This document shows, piece by piece, positions 22,498 to 32,306 of a DNA stretch of 64,000 nt (position 1 is its first letter; each line of letters begins with the position of its first letter). Position numbers and translations under genes: made by a program. The notes beneath the pieces were generated by a model. The model had not been told where the DNA came from. It worked only from the letters and a program-made list of their open reading frames with translations, and searched no databases. This DNA comes from Cylindrotheca closterium (taxonomy: Eukaryota; Bacillariophyta; Bacillariophyceae; Bacillariales; Bacillariaceae): the NCBI GenBank assembly GCA_933822405.4, contig CAKOGP040000091.1, positions 1 through 64,000 on the forward strand, read 5' to 3'.

Positions 22498-22742
22498 GAA
22501 CAGTTCAAATTTTGGTGTAGGTAAGGTCCGGAGGGAGACTTGCAGAAGGAGCAGTGTTAGAATAAAGCAAAAAGTGCTCTATTGTGAGTGCCTAAAGAGA
22601 TCAGAACAAACTCTCTGCAATCTAAATTTGTAATCGATTGTACAACACTTTCACCACAATAGTTCTCCTATTTGATTAATATTTGGCTTGAATTGATGAT
22701 TCAATCACAAAAGTAAGTTCAACAATTTTCCTTTGGAAAATC

Positions 22743-23481
22743 TCGCGCATAGCAAGTACATTGGCAATTCCATCTTCATCGTGATATACTGGAGGTGGAA
22801 ATCTTCCTAGAAAACCTTCTTTGTCAAGAACTCTGCTGCCCATGTTAGTGTGCATGTCAAGTTCTTTCTCAGCATGACGGAGTCCATGCATGAGCTCACC
22901 ATTACAAATGGTGGTGTTTGTACAACCACTGTCCATGATGACATGATTGTACAACCCAAATGGATCTCTTTCCTTTCTGCGACTTTGGATGAACTGCAGA
23001 CCTCGATCTGCTTCAGTAGCAAGATCAGGCAAGTCTTCATCTTCACTAGCATAGTGCCAGTTGGCTTGAAGTTCGACATTTGTCATACCAGCGGGACATG
23101 GAATAAGATAGACATCATTGCCATTCTCATCCTTTCCCTTGATAGCATTGTGGAAGATATTTGACATATCAAAATAGCCAGTCTTCACAACCTGTGGAGT
23201 TTGTTGGAATCTGCATGAGCTGCATTCCAGAAGGAACTTGCATCATTTGATTACATGTAGTACCAGCTAGTTGCAAAGGTGTGTTAACGCTTCCTGCAAC
23301 ACTTGATGCTACACTTGTGGATGCTGAAGCTCCAGGAACTATAGCTGGAACAGTAGCTGGGACAGTTGTTCCAATCTGATTAAGATTGAGCTTCTTTCCA
23401 TAGTCAACATATTGATTCTGATTCTTCCATTGGATCTTTGGTAGCAGTCTGTCTGGCATTTTGGAGACATATGGTCTTTGT
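22743..23481 (-). pseudogene. Family A gag C-terminus and protease fragment
   Basis: Frame 23169-23459 carries MPDRLLPKIQWKNQNQYVDY and the Ala/Ser/Thr-rich spacer. Frame 22676-23188 carries protease with the active site in HVIMDSGCTNTTICNGELMH (DSG intact), then GFLGRFPPPVYHDEDGIANV, and runs through the deletion junction at about 22742 into LTR-derived codons. A short deletion near 23190-23220 shifts the frame between them. Confidence 0.8.
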
Positions 23482-23985
23482 TGTTAGAATAATGCAAAAT
23501 GTGCTCTATCGTGAGTGTCTTTAGCGCTCAGAACAAACTCTCTGCAATCTAAATTTGTAATCGACTGTACAACACTTTCACAACAATAGTTCTCCTGCGT
23601 CTAGGTATACTTTGAGTGAAATTGTTCCTATTTGATTAATGTTTGGCTTGAATTGATGATTCAATCACAAAAGTAAGTTCAACTATTTTCCCTTGGAAAA
23701 TCCCTTGTTTACAGAACTTGATTCGACCACTACGACATTTTTGTGTTGAATGCAGTACTTTGGGACATCTTGTGCTATTCCCTACTGCATTGTACGCAAC
23801 ACCGATATCTCACTTGTATAGGGTCGTTCCCTTTTTGTGCGGATATAGATTGTCCGACAGACTTGCGTCCGGCATACTTGCATGGGATCCCACCATCATG
23901 ATCAAAGTCCGATTGTACATGTTGAAAACTTTGTACTTCAATATTTTGTCACATCGCAACACTCATATTTCGTCACATCGCAACA
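23482..23985 (-). repeat. Family A LTR
   Basis: 504 bp on the minus strand. Its outer end shows a local duplication (TCGTCACATCGCAACA and TTGTCACATCGCAACA within 30 bp), so the terminus differs from other copies. Confidence 0.82.
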
Positions 23986-24203
23986 GTCACAATTTCCCCG
24001 TCAGAAATCGCCCAATTTGTCTCCCATCAGAAGACAAAAACACAACAACTTGCGGATCGGATTTCACAGCGTTTTTGCAAGTTACTGAGCTTCCATCAAG
24101 CTCATATTCTCGCAGTCACACACACAGCTGACTGCAGCGATTGTCCTTCAGAATTTCGCTGATTTTGTCTCCCAACAGAGACAAAGACAATCAACGATTT
24201 TCC
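23986..24203. other. Unassigned spacer between two family A copies
   Basis: 218 bp with no match to family A. It contains a loose repeat of TTTGTCTCCCA(T/A)CAG(A)AGACAAA at about 24017-24042 and 24161-24185. Confidence 0.4.
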
Positions 24204-24447
24204 CCTCTACGACAATTCTGTGTTGGATGCAGTACTTTGGGACATCTTGTATTATTCCCTACTGCATTGTACACAACATTGATATCTCACTTGTATAGGG
24301 TCATTCCCTTTTTCTGTGGATGTAGATTGTCCGACAGACTTGCGTCCTGCATACTTGCGTGGAATCCTGACATCACGATCAAAGTCCGATCGTACGTGTC
24401 AAAAACTTCGTACTTGAATAGTTTCTTTTTGGAACGTAAAAACTCAT
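24204..24447 (-). repeat. Family A LTR fragment
   Basis: Inner 244 bp of an LTR in minus orientation. The first 18 bp of the LTR and the 3' untranslated region are deleted, joining it to the RNase H end at 24448. The other end is cut at 24204. Confidence 0.8.
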
Positions 24448-24472
24448 CTGAACATATACATACCTGTCTGAC

Positions 24473-25171
24473 CTATTCCTGTGGACCAAGAATCAGATCC
24501 CAGAACTTACCACACTTCTCACCTTGCAATGGCTTAGTCATGAAATCCGCAATCATATCGTCAGTCAGACAGTGTTCGATCACTTGAGCTGCACCTCCTC
24601 CAAAAGACAGAGTGCCGCTAGTTTGGCTCTTGAAATCTGGATGCACCGCAAATGATGCGTCGATCATCCATTTCATGACTCGTAGTGATTCTGCGGAAAG
24701 TGTCAGGTGATACGACGATGTACAAAACAAATATCATCGCATCATGCAAACACACTTCTTCCAATCAGACTCTGTAGGTTCTCAAACTCTCAAGGCAAGA
24801 ATAGTAATTGTTGGATGGATATCCAAGCAAGCTCTCTTAGAGACATAAAGTCCCCTTGCAACAGTAGTATGAAAGATCTGACGGTACTCAGCACTGAGTA
24901 GCTTTTCTCTACCAGCTCCCAGTAAATCCTTACCAGCTGGTGTTTCCTGCTTTGAATCCTTGTTGAACTTGAAAGGGAAATCTTCCAACATGTTCTTGAC
25001 ATAGTCGTCCATGCGGATCTTGAGTTTTCCTTTCACCAAGAAATCCAAAGTCATTCCAAGATATCTGTGTATCTTTCCTCTGACGATTTTACATGCCTGG
25101 ATTGAACCATATCTCATGTTCAACCACTCAGCAAATTTGTCATTTGCTTTTGGGTCCATGTGACTTGACAT
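24473..25171 (-). pseudogene. Family A RT C-terminal half and truncated RNase H
   Basis: 24782-25171 covers MSSHMDPKANDKFAEWLNM to VSKRACLDIHPTITIL. 24473-24730 starts with the first RNase H Asp (KWMIDASFAVHPDF), reaches GGGAAQV and jumps to LTDDMIADFMTKPLQ, so about 95 residues including the Glu and second Asp are deleted. Confidence 0.8.
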
Positions 25172-25298
25172 AAGATCACTTTTTTAGCAACACACGGGTC
25201 ATACGGGTTGAAAACAAATCAAATTCCGGATATGGTGACACGACCATCAACAGTCAACAATCAAGAACGGTTGATGGTAATTATTATGGAGGAAGATG

Positions 25299-25799
25299 TT
25301 AATTGTTAGAAAAATGAAATCTGATAGTTTGCTGTTTGTCATCAACAACTTTGTTAGCAACACACGGGTCATACGGATTGAAAACAAATCCCTTTGCCTC
25401 CAAATCACTTTGAAACTGATTATAGAATAGGAGGATCGATTGCAACATCCCATATATAGCACGTAGCACCCGCACATAGATTACTCGCTTTCCGTTCTCT
25501 AATACAACGTATTTGCGATACTCTGGGGCCATGTCAATCAATGTCTGGTCCATCATGCCAGTGATTTTCATGTAGACGCGATCTTCTCCTTCCTTAGCAT
25601 CAGGCATATAAGTTTGAATGAAAGCGTTAGGTACGTCCAGTGTCATTACATCTCTACCTTCGTGTGCATCAATAACACAAGTAGTGGTGATTGCTTCCTG
25701 CAAAGCAGTTGGACTTGCAGTGTCCTCTCGCAATAACCATTCATGAGTTCCATCGCCTCGGTATACTAGGCGACCTTTAATTTTCTTTTCAAAATGCAT
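25299..25799 (-). pseudogene. Family A RT N-terminal half
   Basis: 166 codons: KIKGRLVYRGDGTHEWLLRE, the Asp motif in VMTLDVPNAFIQTYMPDAKE, and VRVLRAIYGMLQSILLFYNQ. The frame leaves RT after TIRFHF at an insertion of about 90 bp (25222-25312) flanked by a 37-bp duplication of RT sequence (25185-25221 and 25351-25387). The HVDD box is destroyed. Confidence 0.8.
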
Positions 25800-26634
25800 T
25801 TCCGCGAGTAATATTTGCTGATTGGGGCTTCTTTCGCTCAGACGCGGCCATGTCTTTAAGAAATTCGGGAGTGAAACAATCTCTCCGGAGCATTTGTCTC
25901 AATTCCTTATCCACAGCATCCTTTCCATCATCACCAAATTTCTTCAGTCCTTGATTGATGTAATACTGTTGAATGAAGTTCAGACCTTCATCAGTATCGA
26001 ACTTGGCCTTGATCTGCATCATGCAACGAGCGATCAGAATAGCGTCGTGCTCTTCATAAGCAGCTTTCATCTCATTCCCAATCTGTTGGAAACATAGATT
26101 GTGCTTTGCTTCAAGGATAGCTTTACTGTCTTTAGTACTGCAACTTCCTTCTTTGGTACGAATACCATATTTTAACTTGTTCTTCAACGGTTTCAATTCT
26201 CTTTCTCTATGCTGGCGTCTTGTCGCAACTCGATTCTTGTTCTTATTGGCAGAACTGCCACTCCTGCTTGAAGGCCATTCTCTTGGTTTCTTTGGAACTT
26301 GAGAAAGGTTCAGCCCAGACATTGCAGCTTGCGCATACATTTGCCCAGATTGAGTGACTTTTGCCACTTGAGGCTCTTCAGGCTCAAATACAATCTCTTC
26401 TTCTGGCGGCTCTTGTAGGTCCTCCAGATCAGTAACAAGGCTCCCAATATCATGGGTTCCTCCATCGACATTTTCTTGATGGTGATCCAAATCGGCCACA
26501 ATAGGTTCTTCCTCTTTGTTGCCTTCATCACCCAAATTGTCGTCTGATTCATAGTCATCATCTCCTTGGAATCTGACAGTGAGTTCTGGCATATCATCCA
26601 CATCATTGTCTGCATTTGCCATCTTGGAGGTCAT
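25789..26634 (-). pseudogene. Acidic linker fused in frame to the protease-side segment
   Basis: 281-codon open frame. It begins with GLEMTSKMA from the segment just before integrase and continues with NADNDVDDMPELTVRFQGDD of the linker. The junction is at about 26618-26624. It then runs through EPPEEEIVFEPEEPQVAKVT, the basic region and the helical region to the RT boundary. The deletion of about 1.2 kb keeps the frame. Confidence 0.82.
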
Positions 26635-26689
26635 CTCGAGTCCAGCATATCCATTCTGTTTGTTTGAAGAAAGTTTGAAATGGGGTTGA

Positions 26690-27327
26690 TTAGTTACTTA
26701 ACTGGCGACGGTACATTGCACTTGACTCTTTGGCACCTGGTTCAACATTTGCTCCAAGTTGCTCCAACACATACACACCCTTACGATTCACAAATTGCAT
26801 CTTTTGGTTTCCATCACAATGCACAATAAAAGCATTGTCAGCATCAGTATCCATAGTAATGCGGTATCCCGCAGCAATCATCTCGCGCATAGCAAGTACA
26901 TTGGCAATTCCATCTTCATCCTGATATACTGGAGGTGGAAATCTTCATAGAAAACCTTCTTCGTCAAGAACTCTGCTGCCCACTTTAGTGTGCATGTCAA
27001 GTTCTTTCCCAGCATGACAGAGTCCATGCATAAGCTCACCATTACAAATGGTGGTGTTTGTACAACCACTGTCCATGATGACATGATTGTACAACCCAAA
27101 TGGATCTCTTTCTTTTCTGCGGCTTTGAATAAACTGCAGACCTCGATCTGCTTCAGTAGCAAGATCAGGCAAATCTTTGTTTTCACTAGCATAGTGCCAG
27201 TTGGCTTGAAGTTCGACATTTGTCGTACCAGCAGGACATGGAATAAGATAGACATCATTGCCATTCTCATCCTTTCCCTAGATAGCATCGTGAAGACATT
27301 TGACATATCAAAATATCCAGCTTTCAC
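26690..27327 (-). pseudogene. Family A protease
   Basis: Frames 26945-27172 and 26690-26890. The first carries the aspartic protease motif in HVIMDSGCTNTTICNGELMH and ends in SRVLDEEGFL with a stop replacing the LGRFPPP segment. The second carries MREMIAAGYRITMDTDADNA and the YVLEQLGANVEPGAKESSAM region and stops at about 26690 after a small deletion. The overlapping 26878-27327 frame is a shadow. Confidence 0.8.
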
Positions 27328-28061
27328 AGCTTGCGGAGTTTAAGCTTGAGTTGCATCGAATCCATGGCGCACTTGAGCACCACTGAAGCCTTGTCGGCTG
27401 AGTTGCATTGAACGCAATCTCACCGTTAGCATTCATAGAATAAGCGACAGTAACAGTGCCGCCACCTTGAGTTGGAATCTGCATGAGCTGCATTCCAGAA
27501 GGAACTTGCATCATTTGATTACCTGTAGTACCAGCAAGTCGCAAAGGTGTGTTAATGCTTCCCGTAACACTTGATGCTCCACTTGTGGACGCTGAAGCTC
27601 CAGGAACTATGGCTGGAACAGTAGCTGGGACAGTTGCTCCAATCTGATTAAGGTTGAGCTTCTTCCCATAGTCAACATATTGATCCTGATTCTTCCATTG
27701 GGTCTTTGGTAGCAGTCTGTCTGGGCATTTTGGAGACATATGGTCTTCGTTGCCACATACATAACATGCTGCCTTCTTTCCATCCTTTGGTTTCCCCTTT
27801 CCTTTTCCTTTTCCTTTACCTTTACCTTTACCTTTACCTTTACCTTTATTAGGTTGGTCGTTTCCTTGGTAGAGGTTCACTCCCGGATTTTTACTCACTT
27901 CCATGTGAATCTTCAACATATCTTGTGCTTTGCTGACCGTCTTTGGATAATACTCCACTTCTCTGCAATAGTTTGTCTGAAGATCCAGCATCAGAGGAGC
28001 TGTTCTCGTTTGATCGCAGTTGCACAGAAATCCTGTTGCAAGAATGGCTTCAAAGATATAG
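27308..28061 (-). pseudogene. Family A gag, C-terminal half with CCHC knuckle
   Basis: Open frame ending at 27308, about 227 codons plus a decayed start. It holds LDLQTNYCREVEYYPKTVSK, a Lys-Gly repeat encoded by (TTTACC)n/(TTTTCC)n at about 27793-27849, and a nucleocapsid knuckle CYVCGNEDHMSPKC (C-x2-C-x4-H-x4-C). An Ala/Val/Pro-rich spacer follows. Gag packages the RNA into particles. The N-terminal half is missing beyond 28061. Confidence 0.85.
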
Positions 28062-28071
28062 GGTAGGAGTG

Positions 28072-28581
28072 TGTTGGGATATGACGAAATATGAGTTTTT
28101 ACGTTCCAAAAAGAAACTATTCAAGTACAAAGTTTTTGACACTTACGATCGGACTTTGATCGTGATGTTGGGATTCGATGCAAGTCTGCCGGACACAAGT
28201 CTGCCGGACAATCTACATCCACACAAAAAGGGAATGACCCTATACAAGTGAGATATCGATGTTGTGTACAATGCAGTAGGGCATAATACAAGATGTCCCA
28301 AAGTACTGCATCCAACACAGAATTGTTGTAGAGGTTGAATCAAGTTCTGTAAACAAGGGATTTTCCGAAGGAAAATTGTCAAACTTACTTTTGTGATTGA
28401 ACCATCAATTCAAGCCAAATTAGTAATCAAATAGGAACAATTTCACTCAAAGTATACCTAGACACAGGAGAAACTATTGTTGTGAAAGTGTTGTACAATC
28501 GATTACAAATTTAGATTGCAGAGAATTTGTTCTGAGCGCTAAAGGCACTCACGATAGAGCACATTTTGCTTAATTCTAACA
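28072..28581 (+). repeat. Family A 5' LTR (510 bp, best complete copy)
   Basis: Starts TGTTGGGATATGACG and ends TTCTAACA. It is followed directly by the primer-binding region and gag, so it acts as a 5' LTR. It is preceded by ten bases (AGGGTAGGAGTG-like) resembling the end of a 3' internal region, joined to an opposite-strand gag fragment. It contains a palindrome GGATTTTCC..AAGGAAAATT near 28357-28377. Confidence 0.92.
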
Positions 28582-28595
28582 TTCAATCACAAAAG
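28582..28595 (+). promoter_or_regulatory. Primer-binding position, complementary to the LTR interior
   Basis: TTCAATCACAAAAG directly follows the 5' LTR. Its reverse complement CTTTTGTGATTGAA lies at 28388-28401 inside the same LTR (LTR nucleotides 317-330). It does not begin TGG, as expected for a full tRNA 3' end. Same arrangement at 48939-48952 with 49132-49145. Confidence 0.6.
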
Positions 28596-28663
28596 GCAAC
28601 AAAACAAATTTACGTCAAGAACAGCACTGCCTTATCTACAAAGGAGTGAGTGATTCGTTGACT

Positions 28664-29050
28664 ATGGGACGTTCTTCTTCCGGTGGTGGAAAGGGACGTG
28701 TGACTCCTCAGAAAGTCAAGAGCAATTCGAGTTCTACAGTTGTGAAACATCTATTTTCAACAAAAGATGAAAACGATGGAAAGGCAAGATCGTCGTACAA
28801 AGATGCCAAAGAAAGAGTGATTGACTATATCCAAGCTTCTGGAATGAAATGTTCCGAAGACATGGTGAAATCAATTCAAGATGGAAAGTCGATCGACTTC
28901 AATGCGATCGCTCCAAGATTGAACGCTCCAACTCAAACTGAAGCTGTTGCAAGAGAAACAGATGGCCCAAAACAAGATTCTCTATTCTGCAAAGCTCGAC
29001 GAGAACATGCAAAGATCAGCCTACTTCGAGACAAATTTTCTTGGATCACA
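28664..29050 (+). pseudogene. Family A gag, N-terminal part
   Basis: ATG at 28664-28666 chosen because all three copies of this junction share it (MGRSSSGGG start). The frame reads KGRVTPQKVKSNSSSTVVKH and FSTKDENDGKARSSYKDAKE to the segment around VARETDGPKQDS, where a two-base deletion shifts the frame. Sequence homology ends at about 29050, so this copy is truncated after about 130 codons. Confidence 0.85.
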
Positions 29051-29120
29051 ATCTGATATTCCTTACAATTGAAAGAGATCGCTCATTGGAAGCTTCTGCT
29101 TCTTCTACGCGTCTGGCCAC

Positions 29121-29402
29121 ATGGCAGACCCTACTCCTTTCGATCTTTATGATGAGAATGGTGAGCCTTTGGATGAGTGTCAATTGAAGGTTGGTGACAT
29201 CAACAGTTGGATTGTTGATGAAGCTGGGTACACCATGTGCCACAAGAATGGCAAAAGAAGATTGGGAGCTTACCACAGCCGGCGTCTCAGCCAAGAACAT
29301 GCTGAAAAGATGCGTGCTCTGCACCAAAAAAGATCCCGCAAACACAATGATGTAAATAAGGAAACAGTCCACGGTCCTCATTCAAATTCCAGAGAAGCCT
29401 GA
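29121..29402 (+). CDS. Unrecognised 93-codon frame
   Basis: ATG frame starting MADPTPFDLYDENGEPLDEC with balanced, polar composition and a basic C-terminal half (HQKRSRKHNDVNKE). No family recognised. It overlaps the end of the minus-strand frame at 29378 by 25 bp. It could be a relic exon. Confidence 0.35.
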   Translation: MADPTPFDLYDENGEPLDECQLKVGDINSWIVDEAGYTMCHKNGKRRLGAYHSRRLSQEHAEKMRALHQKRSRKHNDVNKETVHGPHSNSREA

Positions 29403-30840
29403 ACTGCCGCCAGGAGCTTCTCGATCCACTCAATATCATCCTTCTCCATTTGATCTATGTCCCGCCCATACTCCGAGATTGCATGATGTTGGCTTTGATC
29501 CCAGGTCATAGTGTTGGTAACCGTTTGATTAGAATGGTCCAGGCAGAGCCATATATGGCATGTCTTCCTCTGGTGCTTTAGGTCCTGCCATAACTCAAGG
29601 TGGGAAATAAGGAAGGCCGCCAGGTTCTTGAGAACTTCCTGTGCCAATGAGGCAAACTTTTGGCGCACCACAAACACATAGAAGCCATCAATTGGGCCTG
29701 GTAGGATTATTTGGAAGAGACCGGCTGGGCCTTGGTTCAGTTCCACATCCATTGCCGCCAGCCATGCACTGCAATCAAACGACTCAGTGACAAGGGGCTG
29801 TTCAGATGCAGAAAGTTTCGCCGAGCTGAAGGCTCCGTAGGAGGGTTGGTTGCTGACTGGGGTGTAGTGTAGACTTCAGCGCAGGAGAAGGCAGTAGGGG
29901 AGGTGTGGGAGGAGTAGCCTGAGGCGTCTCCTCAGGTTTTGCAAGAGGTTGCTTGGCCTGGAAATTCTTAGACCCCTTGCGACTGGAACGCTTGGTGGAT
30001 GGGGCGGGTAGGAGAGTTGGCTAAGCTGTGGTGGGGGCAGTTACACTTGAGTTGGCTGGTGTTGGTTCTGGAGGAGTAGAAGAAACAACAGGTGGCAAGG
30101 GAGAGTCTGGGGTTTTGGCATCCTGTGTGGCTGATTGTTCAGGATGAGCAGGTGGAGGTTTCTTGACCGCTGGTATGTAGAAAAATTGGAGGAGGGATTT
30201 GCCCTTGCCCTTGTTCCAGTACTTTGGAATGAAGACCTTGGTCAGCATGCCTTGGATAGGAAACAGTGGAGGCAGGGAGGTGCAGGTCTGGGAGGTAGTA
30301 TCATGGGTGCTGATGAGTTTCCCAATGATGCCATTCCACTGCCCCCCTGGTTGCGCAAGGTCACCTAGGTTTCCCTTTGTAGACAAACTGAGTCCAGGCA
30401 CCAAACGGCATGTGACCCTTCTTTGGCTATGGCCTGAGCCATGCAAAGAGGGCTTGTGCCACTCTATCCACGTCAGAAGCAGCTACCCAGATGTGCCACG
30501 CTTTTGGACCCTTGGAGGGCATCCATTTTTGGCCACGCAGGCTCTAGGGTTATGGCTCTCTTGAAGGTGAAGTGACGCATGAGCTCGCATTCAAGTGCCG
30601 CTCTCCCAATCTCCATGGGGTAGTTCAGTAGCCAACCAATTTGGACAGGATCACTAAATTGCAGCGAGGAACGGAAAATGCCTGCATGCGTGCCGGTGAT
30701 CTCAAAACATTGACCAAGCAGCCGGAACATGTCATCCAGTGAAGAATTGTGGGCAACCAAATTGGGCTCCATTATTCCAGGACCAGTCAATGTAGGGCTT
30801 GAGCTTCTTGAAGGTGAGCTCCTCCACTTTCTCCTTAGAG
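29378..30840 (-). pseudogene. Broken Pro-rich protein, possible retroelement ORF1
   Basis: Three successive minus-strand frames appear to be one decayed protein of about 480 codons. 30473-30840 encodes helical sequence with HNSSLDDMFRLLGQCFEIT and PAWPKMDALQGSK. 30021-30446 has GNLGDLAQPGGQWNGIIGKL and a basic-then-proline-rich tail (VKKPPPAHPEQ). 29378-29752 has FQIILPGPIDGFYVFVVRQK and an acidic end. I have seen comparable proteins next to LINE-like RTs in marine protists, but this is a weak memory-based link. The 5' end is cut at 30840 by a family A copy. Confidence 0.4.
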
Positions 30841-30844
30841 GTTT

Positions 30845-31650
30845 CTTGGTGAAAGGAAAGCTCAAGATCTGCATGGACGACTATGTCAAGAACATGTTGG
30901 AAGATTTCCCTTTCAAGTTCAACAAGGATTCAAAGCAGGAAACACCAGCTGGCAACGAATTACTGGGAGCTGGTAGAGAAAAGCTACCCAGTGCTGAGTA
31001 CCTTCAGATCTTCCATAATACTGTTACAAGGGGACTTTATGTCTCTTAGAGAGCTCGTTTGGATATCCATCCAACGATTACTATTCTTGCCTCGAGAGTT
31101 TAAGAGCCTACAGAGTCTGATTGGAAGAAGTGTGTTTGCATGATGCGATATTTGTTTTGTACATTGTTGTATCACCTGACACTTTCCGCAGAATCACTAT
31201 GAGTCATGAAATGGATGATCGACGCATCATTTGCGATGCATCCAGATTTCAAGAGCCATACTGGCGGCACTCTGTGATGTCGAAGAAACAAAAACTAAAC
31301 AGCAGAAGCAGTACAGAAGCAAAACTGATTGCTGTTGACGATGTTGTCACAATGATGCTATGGACAAAGGTGTTCATGGAGTGGCAAGGGTATCTGATCA
31401 AGAAGAATTTCTTGTATCAGGATAACAAAAGCGCAATTTTACTGGAAGAGAATGGTCCCAAGAGCGTGGGCAAAAGAAGCCGAGCTATCAATATTCGTTA
31501 TTTCTTTATCACGGATCAAGTTGAGAAAGGAAATGTTAAGATCAAATACTGTCCAACTGGCAATATGATTGCGGATTTCATGACAAAGCCATTGCAAGGT
31601 GAGAAGTTTTGCAAGTTCAGGGATTGGATTCTTGGTCCACAGGAATAGGT
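30845..31650 (+). pseudogene. Family A RT end and RNase H
   Basis: 30883-31049 holds the RT tail (KGKLKICMDDYVKNMLEDFP), with a stop replacing the KRARLD segment. 31276-31648 reads MSKKQKLNSRSSTEAKLIAVDD (the Glu of this motif is changed to Lys in TEAKL), YQDNKSAILLEENGPKSVGK and MIADFMTKPLQGEKF. The LSFGGGAAQ segment is deleted at about 31275. Confidence 0.82.
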
Positions 31651-31761
31651 CAGGCATATGTTCAGTATGTATATGTTCAAATCAAAATAGAAAACAAAAT
31701 AAACAGTGAGTTAGAGCATATCCCATTGCTGCCAATGGTGATTGTCACAATGGCAGGAGTG

Positions 31762-32184
31762 CGTTGGGATACGATGAAATATGAGTTTTTATGTTCTGAG
31801 AAAAACTATTCAAGATCGGATTTTGATTGTGATGTCAAACAATCTAATACAAGTGGAATATTGGTGTTGCGTACAATGCAGTTGGGAATATTACAAGATG
31901 TCCTAAAGTACTGTAATTAACACAGAGTCCTTGTAGAAGTTGGATTGAGTTCTTTAAACAAGGGATTTTCCTAATTCAAATTCGTTGAACTTACTTTTGT
32001 GATTGAATCATCAATTCAAGCCAAACATTAATCAAATAGGAACAATTTCACTCAAAGTATACCTAACACAGGAGAACTATTGTTGTGAAAGTGTTGGACA
32101 GTCAATTACAAATTTAGATTGCAGAGAGTTTGTTTTGAGCACTAAAGCCACTCATGATAGAGCACATTTTGCCCATTTCTAACA
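31762..32184 (+). repeat. Family A 3' LTR with internal deletion
   Basis: 423 bp. The first base is changed (CGTTGGGAT) and about 85 bp are missing in the first third. Ends TTCTAACA. Confidence 0.85.
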
Positions 32185-32306
32185 GTCGTGGTAAAATAAG
32201 TGGTGGGTCATGTGAAAAAACAGGATGAGTCAAAAGGCAAATTATACAAATACAATGTGAAACAATGATGTTGCAAACAAAAAATATCTTAGGACAGACC
32301 GTGATG

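Larger units (their letters stand above)
18180..22552 (-). mobile_element. Copia family D retrotransposon, integrase core missing
   Basis: Minus-strand element of a second well-preserved copia lineage: gag (22497-21465), protease region (21324-20890), integrase C-terminus (20866-20355), acidic linker (20341-19916), RT (19882-19040), RNase H (18800-18250). Nothing corresponding to the integrase D,D,E core exists between protease and the integrase tail. No LTRs were found; its gag end abuts a family A LTR remnant at 22555. Confidence 0.8.
22555..23985 (-). mobile_element. Family A mini-element: LTR, gag end plus protease, partial LTR
   Basis: Read on the minus strand: complete LTR at 23482-23985, then gag from the zinc-knuckle end through protease (23481-22743), then the end of an LTR (22555-22742). 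The gag N-terminus and primer site, and everything from integrase to RNase H, are deleted. The 3' LTR also lacks its first part. Both junctions are abrupt. No matching 5-bp duplication flanks it (AGCAG before, GTCAC after). Confidence 0.85.
24204..28061 (-). mobile_element. Family A copia element with integrase deleted
   Basis: Minus-strand copy: gag middle and knuckle (27991-27308), protease (27327-26690), linker joined directly to the protease side (26634-25789), RT (25799-24782), RNase H remnant (24730-24473) and part of the 3' LTR (24204-24447). The whole integrase and the start of the linker are missing. Most of RNase H is also missing. The gag N-terminus is cut at 28061, where an oppositely oriented LTR begins. 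Confidence 0.88.
30841..32184 (+). mobile_element. Family A copia, 5'-truncated (RT end, RNase H, LTR)
   Basis: Begins abruptly inside RT at about 30841 and continues to a complete 3' end. RNase H is the frame 31121-31648. The LTR is 31762-32184. Confidence 0.9.

Noticed and set aside
28582..28595. Primer site for a standard initiator-Met tRNA
   Set aside because: The bases after the LTR do not start TGG and do not resemble the usual copia primer site. Complementarity to the LTR itself is longer than any tRNA match I can propose.
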